Positions 12,603 through 23,623 of a stretch of DNA of 64,000 bases are shown in pieces. A program made the position numbers and the translations under genes. Positions within the stretch are counted from its first letter, which is position 1, and each line of letters starts with the position of its first letter. This DNA is from Ailanthus altissimus (taxonomy: Eukaryota; Streptophyta; Magnoliopsida; Sapindales; Simaroubaceae): assembly GCA_946807835.1 (NCBI GenBank), contig CAMPEX010000001.1, forward strand, positions 4,603,001 through 4,667,000, read 5' to 3'. Under the pieces are notes generated by a model, which was not told the origin of the DNA, did not search any database, and saw nothing but the letters and a program-made list of their open reading frames with translations.

Positions 12603-13950
12603 ATTACATGTCAGATTTCATACAGCATCTTTCACAGATCATGAAGCCTATGTTCCACATGCTAAAAAAGAATCCTTTACAGTGGCAACAGCAACATGCG
12701 TCAGTTGTAAAATTGCTTAAAGAGAAAGCAACAAGTCTGTCACCCTTACAAATCCTATTCCACAATCCTCCTAATGGCACCTCCTTGTTCTCTGCCTCTT
12801 CCCCCGCTGTTCCACCAAAACCTTTCATCATCCATCCACTAGTCTCGTTCGCACCTCCAGAATTTGAAGAAAAAATTAGAACCAAAACTATTATGTCAAA
12901 CCCCACGGAACTCATAAAACATTATGTCATCAAAGTTATTAAAGAAAATGGATAGAACACTCTAGGCACCCCACTGTTCAACCTAACCTACCCTTTTTTC
13001 TACCTGTTCACTGTCACCCCTTTCGAAGCCTAGTCTATAAGTGTTCTTTACCTGTTATGGTACCTGTTGGACTCATACACCATTGTAATAGAATTCCCTA
13101 TCTTAAAAATGAAAAAATAGCTCGAAACAGTCTTGTCTGGCCACAATGCAATCACATTTTTACAATGGTTCCTCCCCCGCGAACAATGGCTAGTCAAGTT
13201 CAAAAGAATAATACACTAACACAGTCAATCAAGAATGCCACCTAGAAGATTTCATATCATCATTCTCTTCCAACGTAAAAGAATGAGTATATCCAATCAT
13301 GAGGTGTATTACTATCCTATCGTCGAGGACTACTTTATGTTTTCATACTCCTTTCATCTGTTTCGAGATAGCCACAGAGCAGAAATAAGAGAACTAGAAA
13401 GAGTCCTTACAGAAAACAATCAGATCATCCCGCCAGCAGTATGGATAGACCCTGAAGACTGTGCCCCTTAGGAAACCACAGATGAAGACTTCTCATACAG
13501 ACTCCAACAAGCATCCAACATCCACAAATATAGACAAAGTAAACAACACCAATATTACCTCCAACAGTACTATTAGTAAAACCGAGCCAGGATTGATCAT
13601 AAAAATTCTCCTCCCATAATCATCCCATCAGAATCCCATAAGACAGGCACACAGATGCACAATATCCCACCTACCCCTCCAAGACCACCAGACTTATCCC
13701 TCTCCCTATACCAAGATGTTTAACCCCCATCTACTGAGTCACATGTCCAACAAGAAACAAGACTGTTATCCCGTGAGCTAGCCCCACAAGAAGCTGAAAT
13801 TCGTGATGAAAGTGCTGACGACATCAAACTCCTAGAAGAATTCATGGAAGAATATAAAAGCATAATGGCCAAGCGTGCCTGGAAACAGTTCAATGATGAC
13901 AGAAGCCCCAGTGGGTCTAGCTGATCAAGCTTCAGATCTTAAGCCACGTG
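12603..13950 (+). pseudogene. Endogenous caulimovirid, right part (RT end and downstream ORF)
   Basis: The frame from 12608 continues directly from the one lost at 9837: a short RT-connection/RNase H border segment (FIQHLSQIMKP.. followed by LKKNPLQW) is recognisable. After about 12760 the expected RNase H residues are not seen, and Pro/Ser-rich sequence follows, so most of RNase H has probably been deleted or replaced. Frames at 13057-13245 and 13235-13471 and a broken continuation to about 13870 look like the C-terminal or second ORF of such viruses, but I cannot assign a function. Confidence 0.6.
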
Positions 13951-14460
13951 ATAAAAGCAATCCTAAAAAGTGGAGCCTTTATGCTCATAATTATCACGTG
14001 GTCAACATTATGTTTTTATCCTTTTTTACGCGTGTCCAGTTAATAAGCGGCTTGCGTGCCACGTTAAAAGTTTATCATTTTCTAGTTATTTTCTTTGTAT
14101 GGTGGTCTGCGTGCCACATCAAAAGTTTGTTTCTTTGTTTGTATCCGGAGTCCCGTGCTATATAAAGCCACTCCCTCCTTTTGTATAAGGCAGACTTGAA
14201 CGAAATAAAAACTCTATCTTCCCTTATCCTATGAGTTTCTAAATCTCCCTCCGGTAATTCTCTAAGTCTCCCTTAGTATAAAGAGTATAAAATGAGTTGA
14301 TCAATTTCTAAGTTTTAAAAGAAACTTACCTAGTCAAGTATGCTCTACAGTTACCCTTACTTAAGGGATCCTCTGTATCAAAAACACTGATTTTAAAATA
14401 AATTATAAAAGAGTTATTTTCAATTTTTAGTATCAATTTTTGGTTCCAGATCCTGTTCGG
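13940..14460 (+). promoter_or_regulatory. Pararetroviral promoter-like region
   Basis: A TATA box TATATAAA lies at 14159-14166, with an AATAAA polyadenylation-type signal at 14204-14209. Upstream are a perfect 10-bp inverted repeat containing G-boxes (CCACGTGATA at 13944-13953 and TATCACGTGG at 13992-14001) and a 21-base direct repeat with two differences at 14053-14073 and 14108-14128. This fits the intergenic promoter of a caulimovirid, which follows the last ORF. A weak primer-site-like TGGTTCCAGATCC near 14442 resembles the initiator-tRNA-Met complement, with several mismatches. Confidence 0.5.
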
Positions 14461-14850
14461 GAGTTGTCACTAGGTTATGTAAAAGGCTAGGCCATGTAAA
14501 CCCACTATTTAAAGATTAAGGTCCTACACGTTAGTTTTTGGCTTTTTCTCCTTTTAATTTTTGTAATCTGATTTGAACTCTTCTTCATGTAAAACATTTT
14601 TTACTAACAAAGAACTCTTTTTCCTACTTACTTGTATGAATGTGATCTTTATATGATTATGTCTACTTGATCTGACATACCTTAAATATGCTTGTGTATA
14701 TGGATTTTTTAAGCAATTTTTGCCTGCGAACAGTTACTCCTTCTTAGGCTATTGTTCTTGTTTTACACTTGCCAGGTAATTTTTGAATGAATACCTTAGA
14801 TATTTTACACCTCGGATTTTTTAAGGTCTTATCCAAGTACTGCTCATGAT
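14461..14850. other. No gene seen
   Basis: AT-rich sequence between the viral promoter-like region and the LTR-B copy. It may be the rest of the viral leader. No frame, repeat boundary or RNA gene could be supported. Confidence 0.35.
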
Positions 14851-16561
14851 TGTTTGGTGATAAGTGCATTTTATACTTATTCTTTTTGCATGATTGATTT
14901 TAAAAACTTTTATGTTTATTTTAAAAACAAGATGGTATAAGAAAAATACGTCAAATGTAAAATTTTCACGGATTTTTTTATTAACACCAACAAATCTTTC
15001 ACATTGTATCTCTTACTAATGGACTACTCGTGTAAGTGAGTTGATAAATTGCAGAAAATCTAAATTTTTTGTTCTTAATTTTTCTCTTTAGAAAAAATTT
15101 AACCCAAAAGAAACACTAATAAAAAATACGTAAAAGTGATTTTAATAATCCTTTTTATAGTACAAAAGTCCTTATTTATCTAAACTCCTAATCTTAATAG
15201 GATTACGATAAAATAAATTTTTATATTATTTTAATTTAGATAATTAAAAAGGATAATATAATATCTAATATTATAATTTAAATAATTTAGATAATTCATA
15301 ATTATCTAATTTAATTAAATAATTTGATTATTTAATTTAAATAAATAATCTAATTATTTATTTAATTTCATAACTATTACGAATGGGACCAACAATTGAT
15401 TGAGCACAACAAGTTTAATTAAATTAAACATAAGCTAATAAGATTAATTAATTGGTCCTAATAGGTTTAATCAAATTAAAATTGGGCCAATTAATATTTT
15501 GGATTCAACAATTAATTCAATAGTTTATTTTAGTTTTTATGGAGCCAACATGGGAATTTAATGGACCTACAAAATTAAGCTCTAATAAATTAGATCATTT
15601 GATTAAACTCTTTAATCAATATGATTTTATTTATTAACTTTATATTACTCTACTAAAAGTATAAAGTTGAACTCTTAATTTTGCAGATAAATTATAAAAT
15701 AGAAAACTGTCTTTGTCCATTTAATAATCATGTCATATATATCAATCCTCCACAAGTGTTCATAATTATAGCTATGTTGAATGTCCTTTAACCTCTCTAT
15801 TTACATATTTGTCTTTGATCCACATTGAAGATCGTTTGGATATTTAATTTATGAAATTCACAAATTTATTATTTTCTTTAACTACTAAAGAAAACTAAGC
15901 GTTCATTATGTTCAAGACCAGTGTCAATTATCAAGGTAACAACTTATCTAATTTCTTTTCAGAAGGAGTGAATTCTATATTTGTGAGAAATATTCCTAGC
16001 CATCTATTTTGTTACATTTATAAATTAGTTAATAATTAACTGAAAATATTTTACAGCCTTTCTCTTGTAAATTAATAAACATAACTCAATTAATAAGAGT
16101 TCATTAATCACTCAAGATTAAAATTAATCCATATATGATTATATTGTGATAAAATAAATACTCTTTACTAACAGAGATTAATAGAGAGTTAATTTTGTTG
16201 TATTCCAGTCCTATATAATCAACATTATACAAAGTGTCTCCATTTTCTATGTTAATACGTAAAATGATCCAAATAAAACCATTATATACAATATACAAAT
16301 GGACCACACTTATAGTCTATCAAAATGAAGTTTCTGTCTATATTCAGACTAAGTACAGATTTAGATTATTACGCTTAAACTTAATCCTCTTGTATATAAC
16401 TATTATATACTAAGTTTAAGGTTACATATAATAATCAAATAATTTCATAATATTTGAATAAAAATAGTCATAATCACAAATATAATATTAAATGAATCTA
16501 TTAATTATTTTCAGCAGTATCTAAATATAAATAATCATGCTTTTAAGCAACACTTCCAACA
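14851..16561 (-). mobile_element. LTR, family B, copy B2
   Basis: On the minus strand the unit starts TGTTGGAAGTGTTGCTT (at 16561) and ends ..CACCAAACA (at 14851), giving TG..CA termini over 1711 bases. Its 3' third is the inverted counterpart of the window start (1-375). It is very AT-rich with no coding sequence. The flanking pentamers (ATGAT and CTTTT) do not match, so either one border is misjudged or it is not a simple solo LTR. The TGTTGGAAGTGTTGC start is typical of plant Copia LTRs. Confidence 0.6.
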
Positions 16562-17480
16562 CTTTTTATCTCTATAAACTTAGTAATTGCTCATATAAAT
16601 ACGAATATTTTTTTATACATTCTATAGTTATTTTATAAGTTTAAAGTTTAAAGAGCAAAGAAGGGCTGAAATATGATGCAAAAGAGAAAAATAGCCAAAA
16701 TATGAGTCAAGTCTCAAGCACTAAAAGCCAACGTCATAATGCCATATGCCAATGTCGTAGTGCTAGAATGATAAAGAGTTTCTTCAAGTCTGAAGTTGCG
16801 GCCAAGGTGCCAAGTATAGCACCGTAGTGCCAATGTGACCTAAAATCAACCAAGAAAATCAAAATGTGAGCGTCGCAGTACAATGAAGTTAGCACAGGGG
16901 TGGTGAAACAAATTTGAGCCAGTGTCATAGCACTTGGTAGTGAACATCGTGGCTCTGAATATTAAACTAGAAAATCCTGACTTGCCTTTGGACAAAAAGT
17001 TTGTCCTAAATTGAAAACTCAACCTTATAAATAGAAAATACACTCATATGAAATATAAGATTTTAAAAGAACTACTTTTAATAAATCTTTATTTAGTCTG
17101 ATTACTATAGGAATATAAGTAATTATTTATGTAAGATATATTATCTAGACCATCGGAAGAGGCTAATAAAGATATTAAGGTTTTTAGTCAACAATTTGTA
17201 TTGATAGAATAAATTAAGAAAAGATTATTAGCTTCAAGTGAAATATTGATGAATAGTTATAATCCTAGGTTTATTTATAATTGGTTACTTGATACTTGCT
17301 ATCTTTAATTATCTCTACATTCTTTTCTCTTTAATTAAGGTTTTTTTTAAAATTAATTTACCTTAATTCTTAATTGTTTAGATAAGAGTAGGAGGAAATA
17401 ATTTTAGTACTTAGCAAATAAATAATAAAAATTTCTCATATGAATCATACTATACTCTCATTATATTACTTATTTATAAT
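16562..17480. other. No gene; GC-richer motif-bearing patch and LTR-end-like tail
   Basis: At about 16725-16960 a GC-richer patch repeats phrases such as CAATGTCGTAGTGCT, CACCGTAGTGCC and GCGTCGCAGTAC. Similar phrases occur at 43900-43950 and 60690-60930. The sequence at 17140-17300 (ATCGGAAGAGGCTAATAAAG and onward) resembles the 3' region of plant Gypsy LTRs. No open gene is present. Confidence 0.35.
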
Positions 17481-18381
17481 AGCGTGCACTTGCACTCTAA
17501 TCCAACACAATATTTGGTCAATAAGGTCTTATGATAGGCTAGTGATGTTTTAGCCATTGAGGTTTTTCCTTAGTGCGGACTTGGGAATTATCCTAACGTT
17601 TACTCAAGATCCTTAACTATAAAGGTTGTGATGATCTCGAACTGTCACCCTCTTCAACTTTCTATTTGTCAGCTGGGGATTTTCGAGGACTTATTAGCAT
17701 AAGAGATTATATGGTGGGCTCTTCAGAAGCTAGTAAATTTAAATTCTAGTTAGTTCTATTGCATTAAATGCAACCACCCCTTTGAACCATATGCCTTTCC
17801 CATCAGTCATGCTTATATGGCACCTTAGGTGACATGGATGCTTTCTCAAACCTTGGGTGCTTTGGAAACCCAATGGATCTCAAGGTTCATAGAGGCCATT
17901 CAATTTGAATAGGGTGACATGATTGTGCTTGGCAATTAAAATGACATCTTTAAATAGGGTTCATAGAGGCCATTCAATTTGATTAATGGCTTAGATTCGT
18001 TTTGAGGTTTGGGTATATAAAGAAATTTTATCACTCTCACAATTTTTTCTGTATTCTTAAAGCGATAAACCTTTGCTCCTACCTTTTTATATTTTAGAGA
18101 GATAAAGTATTGTATCTATCATAGAGTTCTCAAGTGACTGCATTTTTTGACTCTAGCTACTGTCTTCATTATTGATTCTGCTTCTTTCATATGTTTTGTT
18201 TTACACCAATAAGTCATTGTTCTTTGATAATCTTGTCTTTTTGGTTATTGTATTTTCTTTTGGTACATCTCTACAATCCTGTCTTAAAGGTGATAATGAT
18301 GTATTTGCTTGTGCTTCTTTCTTGAGATAAAGAGCTGATCTTAAGTGATATGCTTATGGATTATCTCGTAGCTGTCGGTGC
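17481..18381 (+). mobile_element. LTR/promoter-like remnant with TATA box
   Basis: A TATATAAA at 18014-18021 is followed by a pyrimidine-rich transcribed-leader-like stretch, as in the region at 5640-5830. There is no coding sequence. A near-copy of one phrase, TTCATAGAGGCCATTCAATTTGA, occurs twice (about 17886 and 17960). The right edge is the target duplication GGTGC of the LTR inserted at 18382. The element type is uncertain. Confidence 0.35.
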
Positions 18382-20260
18382 ATTAAAAGGTGCATGCATG
18401 TGATTGTATACATGTTAAAAAATTTCAAATGCATGTCCAATAAACATTACGCAGTGAAATAAAAAAAATATAATCAACATATACGTATTACAATTGAATC
18501 AAAAATAGTACAAGAATCAAATACGTACCCTTATGGACGATTCGGTGAAGATTATTAAACTTTGAAACTTATTGAGCTTACAATAAAGTCTTCTCTTAAA
18601 CAATTTTAGACTTAGACATTTTGTGGGATTATAGTAGCTAGAATGGTAGCCTTTGATGTATATTTCATACAAGAATCAAAATAAATTCAACACTTGAACT
18701 AGTTGAAGCATTAAATGCTTAAAATGGTGTTTTGGGACCTAAATGTAACTTTTTAAAAGTTTGCATTTTCTCTCAAATGCTTTGCACGAATTTGCATTCA
18801 ACAATTGATTTTTTGTGTACAAATGAAACTCTTTTCATTTGTTTTATGAAGTGAAAGACTTCTAAAAAGGCCATATATCTTACAAGTAACCATGTAATGC
18901 CATGTATACTTATGCATGAGTGACAAATGTCACTTATCCATGTAAATACTTTTACATAGATAAGTGACATTTGTCACATCCAACTCCATGTATGCTGCCA
19001 TTTGCCACACATGACTATGCATGAATACCATGTGTGCAATTTACTTTTCTATGCAATAAGGATCTATTTATAATATTTGCAAACTATGTTTCTCACTTTT
19101 TAAATAGGTGCTAAAACGTATCCTACTTTCTAAAACCTTTCCGGATCGATCTATATAATCCATACTGTTACCGTAGCTTTTAATGAGTACATTTTATACT
19201 TTGAGACTCTCTAGGTTCACACTCGTTTATCTTATGGAACACTTCTGCAAGTCCGTGAATGATGTCCTACATACACATTATGGATATTACAGAATAGCAT
19301 GTTGAACCATACAAGTTGAGGTTAACCATATCCGTATAATCTATTTGTCACCTATATCCTTGGAAGAGCAGAGATATGGATCATCACTGTCAAATCTCTA
19401 TATGTTCGACTATGAACTTATCTCCAGATTTATATTTCTATAAATAATATTCGCAAATGCATTTGCAATATTGTTTAACCCTATAGAAAACTCATTTTTA
19501 GGTTTTATGTTTGTGGCTACAAGACTTCTTAAAATACAATCTCAAAGTATCAAGATATATAACTAACCTATTTGAGCTGACAGATCTTATATCTATGCAT
19601 ACCGGACTCCATAAGCATCGTACCATACCCAGCAACCCCAATGGTTAAATCATGAAAGGTCTCTGACATGCGTGGAACAAAAGTATGGTGGACTACTCAT
19701 AAGACCACCATTGCACTCAAGTTAAAGGATCATGAATATTACTCAACTTAAGAAGACCCTCTATTAACGGCTTTATAGGATGTCTATTGGAGGTCCTTGT
19801 GAGTGTGTTCAGTATCCAGTCTTTACTGAATACCTGCATGCCTATACAAACTTCTGCTAAGTTCATGGTCTGCTAAGACTAACCATCTGAATAATTCAAA
19901 TATAGACATACACTAATTCGGAAGGAATATCGATCAACCCATATCAGTAACTATGGATCAGGAACGATGTTTTTGATAACATATTGTGCAATGACATTTC
20001 TTAGCACCATTTGCAACTCTTTGCAACTACGTCATTACTATATTATTTTCAGGTCTTTGTCCTTATTTTAGATAAGGTTTTAATTCCTTAGAATTTTTAA
20101 CTCTAGTACTGACCTAAACTCTTTTAGATCATATCTAAACCCTTTTAGATCTACTATATCTGAAAATGTTACAAGCTTCTTACCATATAATTATGTATTA
20201 ACGATTATTATTGAAGTGTCTACTGTATAATGGAATGGCATGTAAGCAACATCTCCAACA
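18382..20260 (-). mobile_element. Solo Copia LTR, family A, copy A6
   Basis: On the minus strand it starts TGTTGGAGATGTTGCTT at 20260 and runs 1879 bases. Perfect 5-bp duplications GGTGC flank it (18377-18381 and 20261-20265), proving a retrotransposon insertion reduced to a single LTR, presumably by LTR-LTR recombination. Its low-coordinate terminus has lost the canonical dinucleotide. It contains a striking hairpin at 18920-18977. There is no coding sequence. Confidence 0.85.
18920..18977. repeat. 58-bp near-perfect hairpin inside LTR A6
   Basis: Arms at 18920-18946 and 18951-18977 are reverse complements over 27 bases with a single mismatch, and the loop is only TACT. Each arm contains a smaller palindrome of the form GTGAC-AAAT-GTCAC. 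The sister LTRs A4 and A5 do not show it at the equivalent place, so it arose or was inserted in this copy. Confidence 0.85.
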
Positions 20261-20265
20261 GGTGC

Positions 20266-21536
20266 AACTTTCCATTTTCTATGTAATGGATTATATCTAT
20301 CCAACTAGGATGTGGATCATCTTGCATGGCATATTCGATCTCAATTTCTTTAATCCTTAGTTCAGGTACAAACTTGAGGAGAACATATCGCAACATTTGT
20401 CTTCCTCAGTTGAATCTATTCGCACTAATACATCAGCCCTATGATTTTTTGCCTTCAGTATCTATTGAACTTTAACCTCCTTGATTTATTTTATTAGCTT
20501 ATTGTTGATTGACTATGAGCTGTGAATTACTCTTGATGAGGATTTTCTTTACGATGAGTGACTGAGCAACCCTTAGTCTGGAGAAGGAGACTTCATATTC
20601 AGCTTCATTGTTTGTAATAAAAAAGCCAAATATAACTATGTAACTAAGCTCGTCTCCTCAGGGATAATAAGAACGATGTTAGCCCCGCAGCCTTGAGAGA
20701 TAGAAACTCCATTAATGAAGAGTGCCCAACTTCATGTAAGGGGCTACTCATTAGTTTGTTCATTTTAGGGCTTTCCTGAAGGAATTTATGGTATAATTGT
20801 TCCATTATGGGTACACTTTTCAACAAAATATACAAGGGCTTATCCTTTGATGGTCGTTTTAGGCTTGAATTGAATGTTAAATTCATTAAGTTCATTGGCC
20901 TATTTGATCATCTACTAAGAGAAATCTAGCTTATGGAGAATCTGTCTCAAGGGCTAATTGGTGAAAAGGATTATTACGTGGGCCTAAAAGTATACTTATA
21001 GTTTTTGTCCTTCCATGTCCAGTTTTAATGCCAGTTTTTCAACCCAGAGGTAGTAGGTGTCATAATTTATAAAGGCCTTACTGGCAAAGTATATAAGTCT
21101 CTAAGTTCCTTCATCATCTTTGATCAATACTATGCTTACTGCCTATGCGAAGACCTCCAAGTCATTGATTAATTAGTCCTTAATCTTTGGTACTGTGATG
21201 TGGAGTGGTTGGGTTAAGTACACTTTAAGCTTTCTAAAAGCCTCCTCACACTAGGAAGTCCACCTTGTCTTTACTTTTCTTTTGATAGCTTGAAAAACAT
21301 TAAAGAATTTGTTAGTAGCTTTAGAAACAAATCTACTAAAAGTAATAACTCGACCTATTAGCCTAAAGATTTCCTTGATGGTGCTTAGGGACGTTATTTG
21401 GAGGTTTGCCTGAACTTTTTGGATTTGCCCTGATTCTTCTTTGGATTACCATGAATCCTAAGCATTTCCCCGATTCAACCCTAAAGGCATACTTCTCAAG
21501 ATTAACTTCATATCATGTTTCCTCAGGATCTCAAAT
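20266..21536 (-). pseudogene. Gypsy Tat-clade pol remnant: RT end, RNase H, second RNase H
   Basis: Read on the minus strand from 21536 downward, the frame resumes the RT sequence cut by LTR A4 (..FEILRKHDMKL), continues through the RT connection and a Ty3-type RNase H, and reaches a segment near 20900-20640 of the form WALF(V/I)NG.S...GCGA.IVLI.PE. The last is the additional archaeal-type RNase H typical of the Tat clade of plant Gypsy elements. Several stops interrupt it. Integrase could not be recognised further down, so the element is probably truncated near the A6 insertion. Confidence 0.75.
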
Positions 21537-23618
21537 TATTCACGTGTTTTAAAGTGTATACATGTGATTGTGTACATGTTAAAAAAAATTAAATATATGT
21601 ATCATATACACAATTTCGCAACTTAATTAAGTATGTAATCAACATATACACATACAACTTATATCATTAACAATATAAGATTACAAAAAACACACCTTTG
21701 AAGAACTTCGGTAAAAATTTCAATTCTGAATTCTTCATAGCTCTGACCTTGAGCTCACATTGAAGTGCATTATTGTTCAATTCTAGTTTACAAAAATTCG
21801 GTGGGATTGTGAAGCTAGAATAGCAGTAACTGAATTTCCAACAACAAGGTTTTGTTTCTTAAAAGAAAAATAAGAAGAATTTATTTTTCTTTCTCTCTGG
21901 TTTTTCTCACAACCATTTGTTCAAAGAAACACTCTCCAATGCTCTCTCCTTGCACATTTTTGCTTCACATTTTGTTAATCAATTATTCAATTTAATTTTT
22001 AGGTGTGTTAAACACTTCATAAGTGCTTTTAAATTTGATTAAGTGGCCAAAAAACTAAAAAACAAGATTTGATGGCTATTATACCTAATTAGGTATATGT
22101 CTCCCACCTAAACCAAAATAATAAACAACTAAATAAATATTATTATTTATTTAAATAATATTTATTCAATTATTCAAAAACTATTTGAATAATTTTTTTT
22201 TACCTTATTTGATTTTACTAACACGGTTAATGGGTAAATTTATGGTGAAACAATTCATGGAACAAAATTGTGCCACTTGTCAATATTTAATTAGTTAACA
22301 ATTCTTACCAACTAATTAAATGGTGTACTTAACATTTAAGTCTAGACAAGTGTACAACTTGAGGAATCATGAAATAAATTTTCAGTTTGCTGGAATTTCT
22401 AAGATGGAACTATTCAATCCATAATGCTGCCCCAGTGTACAATGAGTACACTTCATATAGTGAAACTCTCTAGGTCCATGCCCGAATTGTCATATAGAAC
22501 TCCTTCATACATCCGTGAACGATGCCCTATACACACGTTACAAATATTACAAAGTAACACATTAGACCATACAAGTTAAGGTTATAACATATCCGTATAA
22601 TCCTTCTATCATTTATATTTGGATAAAGCGGAGATATAGATCAACACTGTTAAATCTCTATATGCCTGACCGAAAGATTATCTCTAAAATTATGTTTCAA
22701 TAAATAATATTCTCAAAAACTTGTGATATTATTTATCCCTAGGGTTAAACCATTTTCTCGAGAAATACTACTTATAGCCATAAGATTTTTTGAAATACAA
22801 TCTTATAGCATTATGATATATTACTCACCCAAATGAGCTAATGGATCCCATATCTATGTATACCAAACTCCATAAGCATCGGACCATATCCAGTGACACC
22901 CAGCGGTTAGACCATGAAAGATTTCTGATATGTGTGGAACCAAAGTATGGTGCATCACTCACAAGCCCACTGTGGTACTCATGTCAAAGAACCATGAATA
23001 TTACTCAACTTTAATGACCCTCTAATGACGGCTTTATGGGATGTCTAATGGAGGTCTTTGTAAGTCTGTTTAGTATTTAGTCGTTACTGAATACCTGTAT
23101 CTCTATACGAGCTTCCACTAAACTCATAGTCTACTAAGACTAACCATCTGGACTATCCAGATATAGACATACATCAATCTATATATTTATTAAGGTATTC
23201 ACTGACAAACTAGTATCAGTGAAGATAGATCAAGAACATAATATTTGAGAATATATTTGCATAATAACATTTTCTAGCATTATTTGCAACTCTTTGCAAC
23301 TACATCATTACTAATATATTCTTATGTCTTTGTCCCATTTCAGACAAGGCTCTAACTCTTTATATATCGCTGACTCTTATAACCTAATAACTCTTATTAG
23401 TGCTAACTCTTAGCATTTATAACTCTTAACGTTGCTAATTCTTAGCACTAATTTAAAATCATTTAGACTAGATCTGAACTCTTTCAGATTATACAATGTT
23501 TGAAATGTTATAAGCATCTTACCATATAATTAGCAATTTAATGAAATGATAATACTAAATTATATATTAAACAAATATTCATATATAAAGGGATGGCACG
23601 TAAGCACAAATTCCAACA
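21537..23618 (-). mobile_element. Solo Copia LTR, family A, copy A4, inside Gypsy RT
   Basis: It starts (minus strand) TGTTGGAATTTGTGCTTACG at 23618 and runs 2082 bases. The flanks CAAAT (21532-21536) and TAAAT (23619-23623) are a 5-bp target duplication with one difference. Removing the LTR and one duplicate makes the Gypsy RT frame read through between ..DLKRTF and EILRKHDMKL, which confirms the exact insertion point. No internal Copia sequence remains. Confidence 0.85.
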
Positions 23619-23623
23619 TAAAT

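Noticed and set aside
12604..12915. 103-codon minus-strand frame
   Set aside because: It is antisense to the viral RT-connection frame, which matches family motifs; the reverse frame does not.
20266..21536. Integrase domain of the Tat Gypsy element
   Set aside because: I looked on the minus strand below the second RNase H for HHCC and DDE signatures and found none before the A6 insertion or beyond it.
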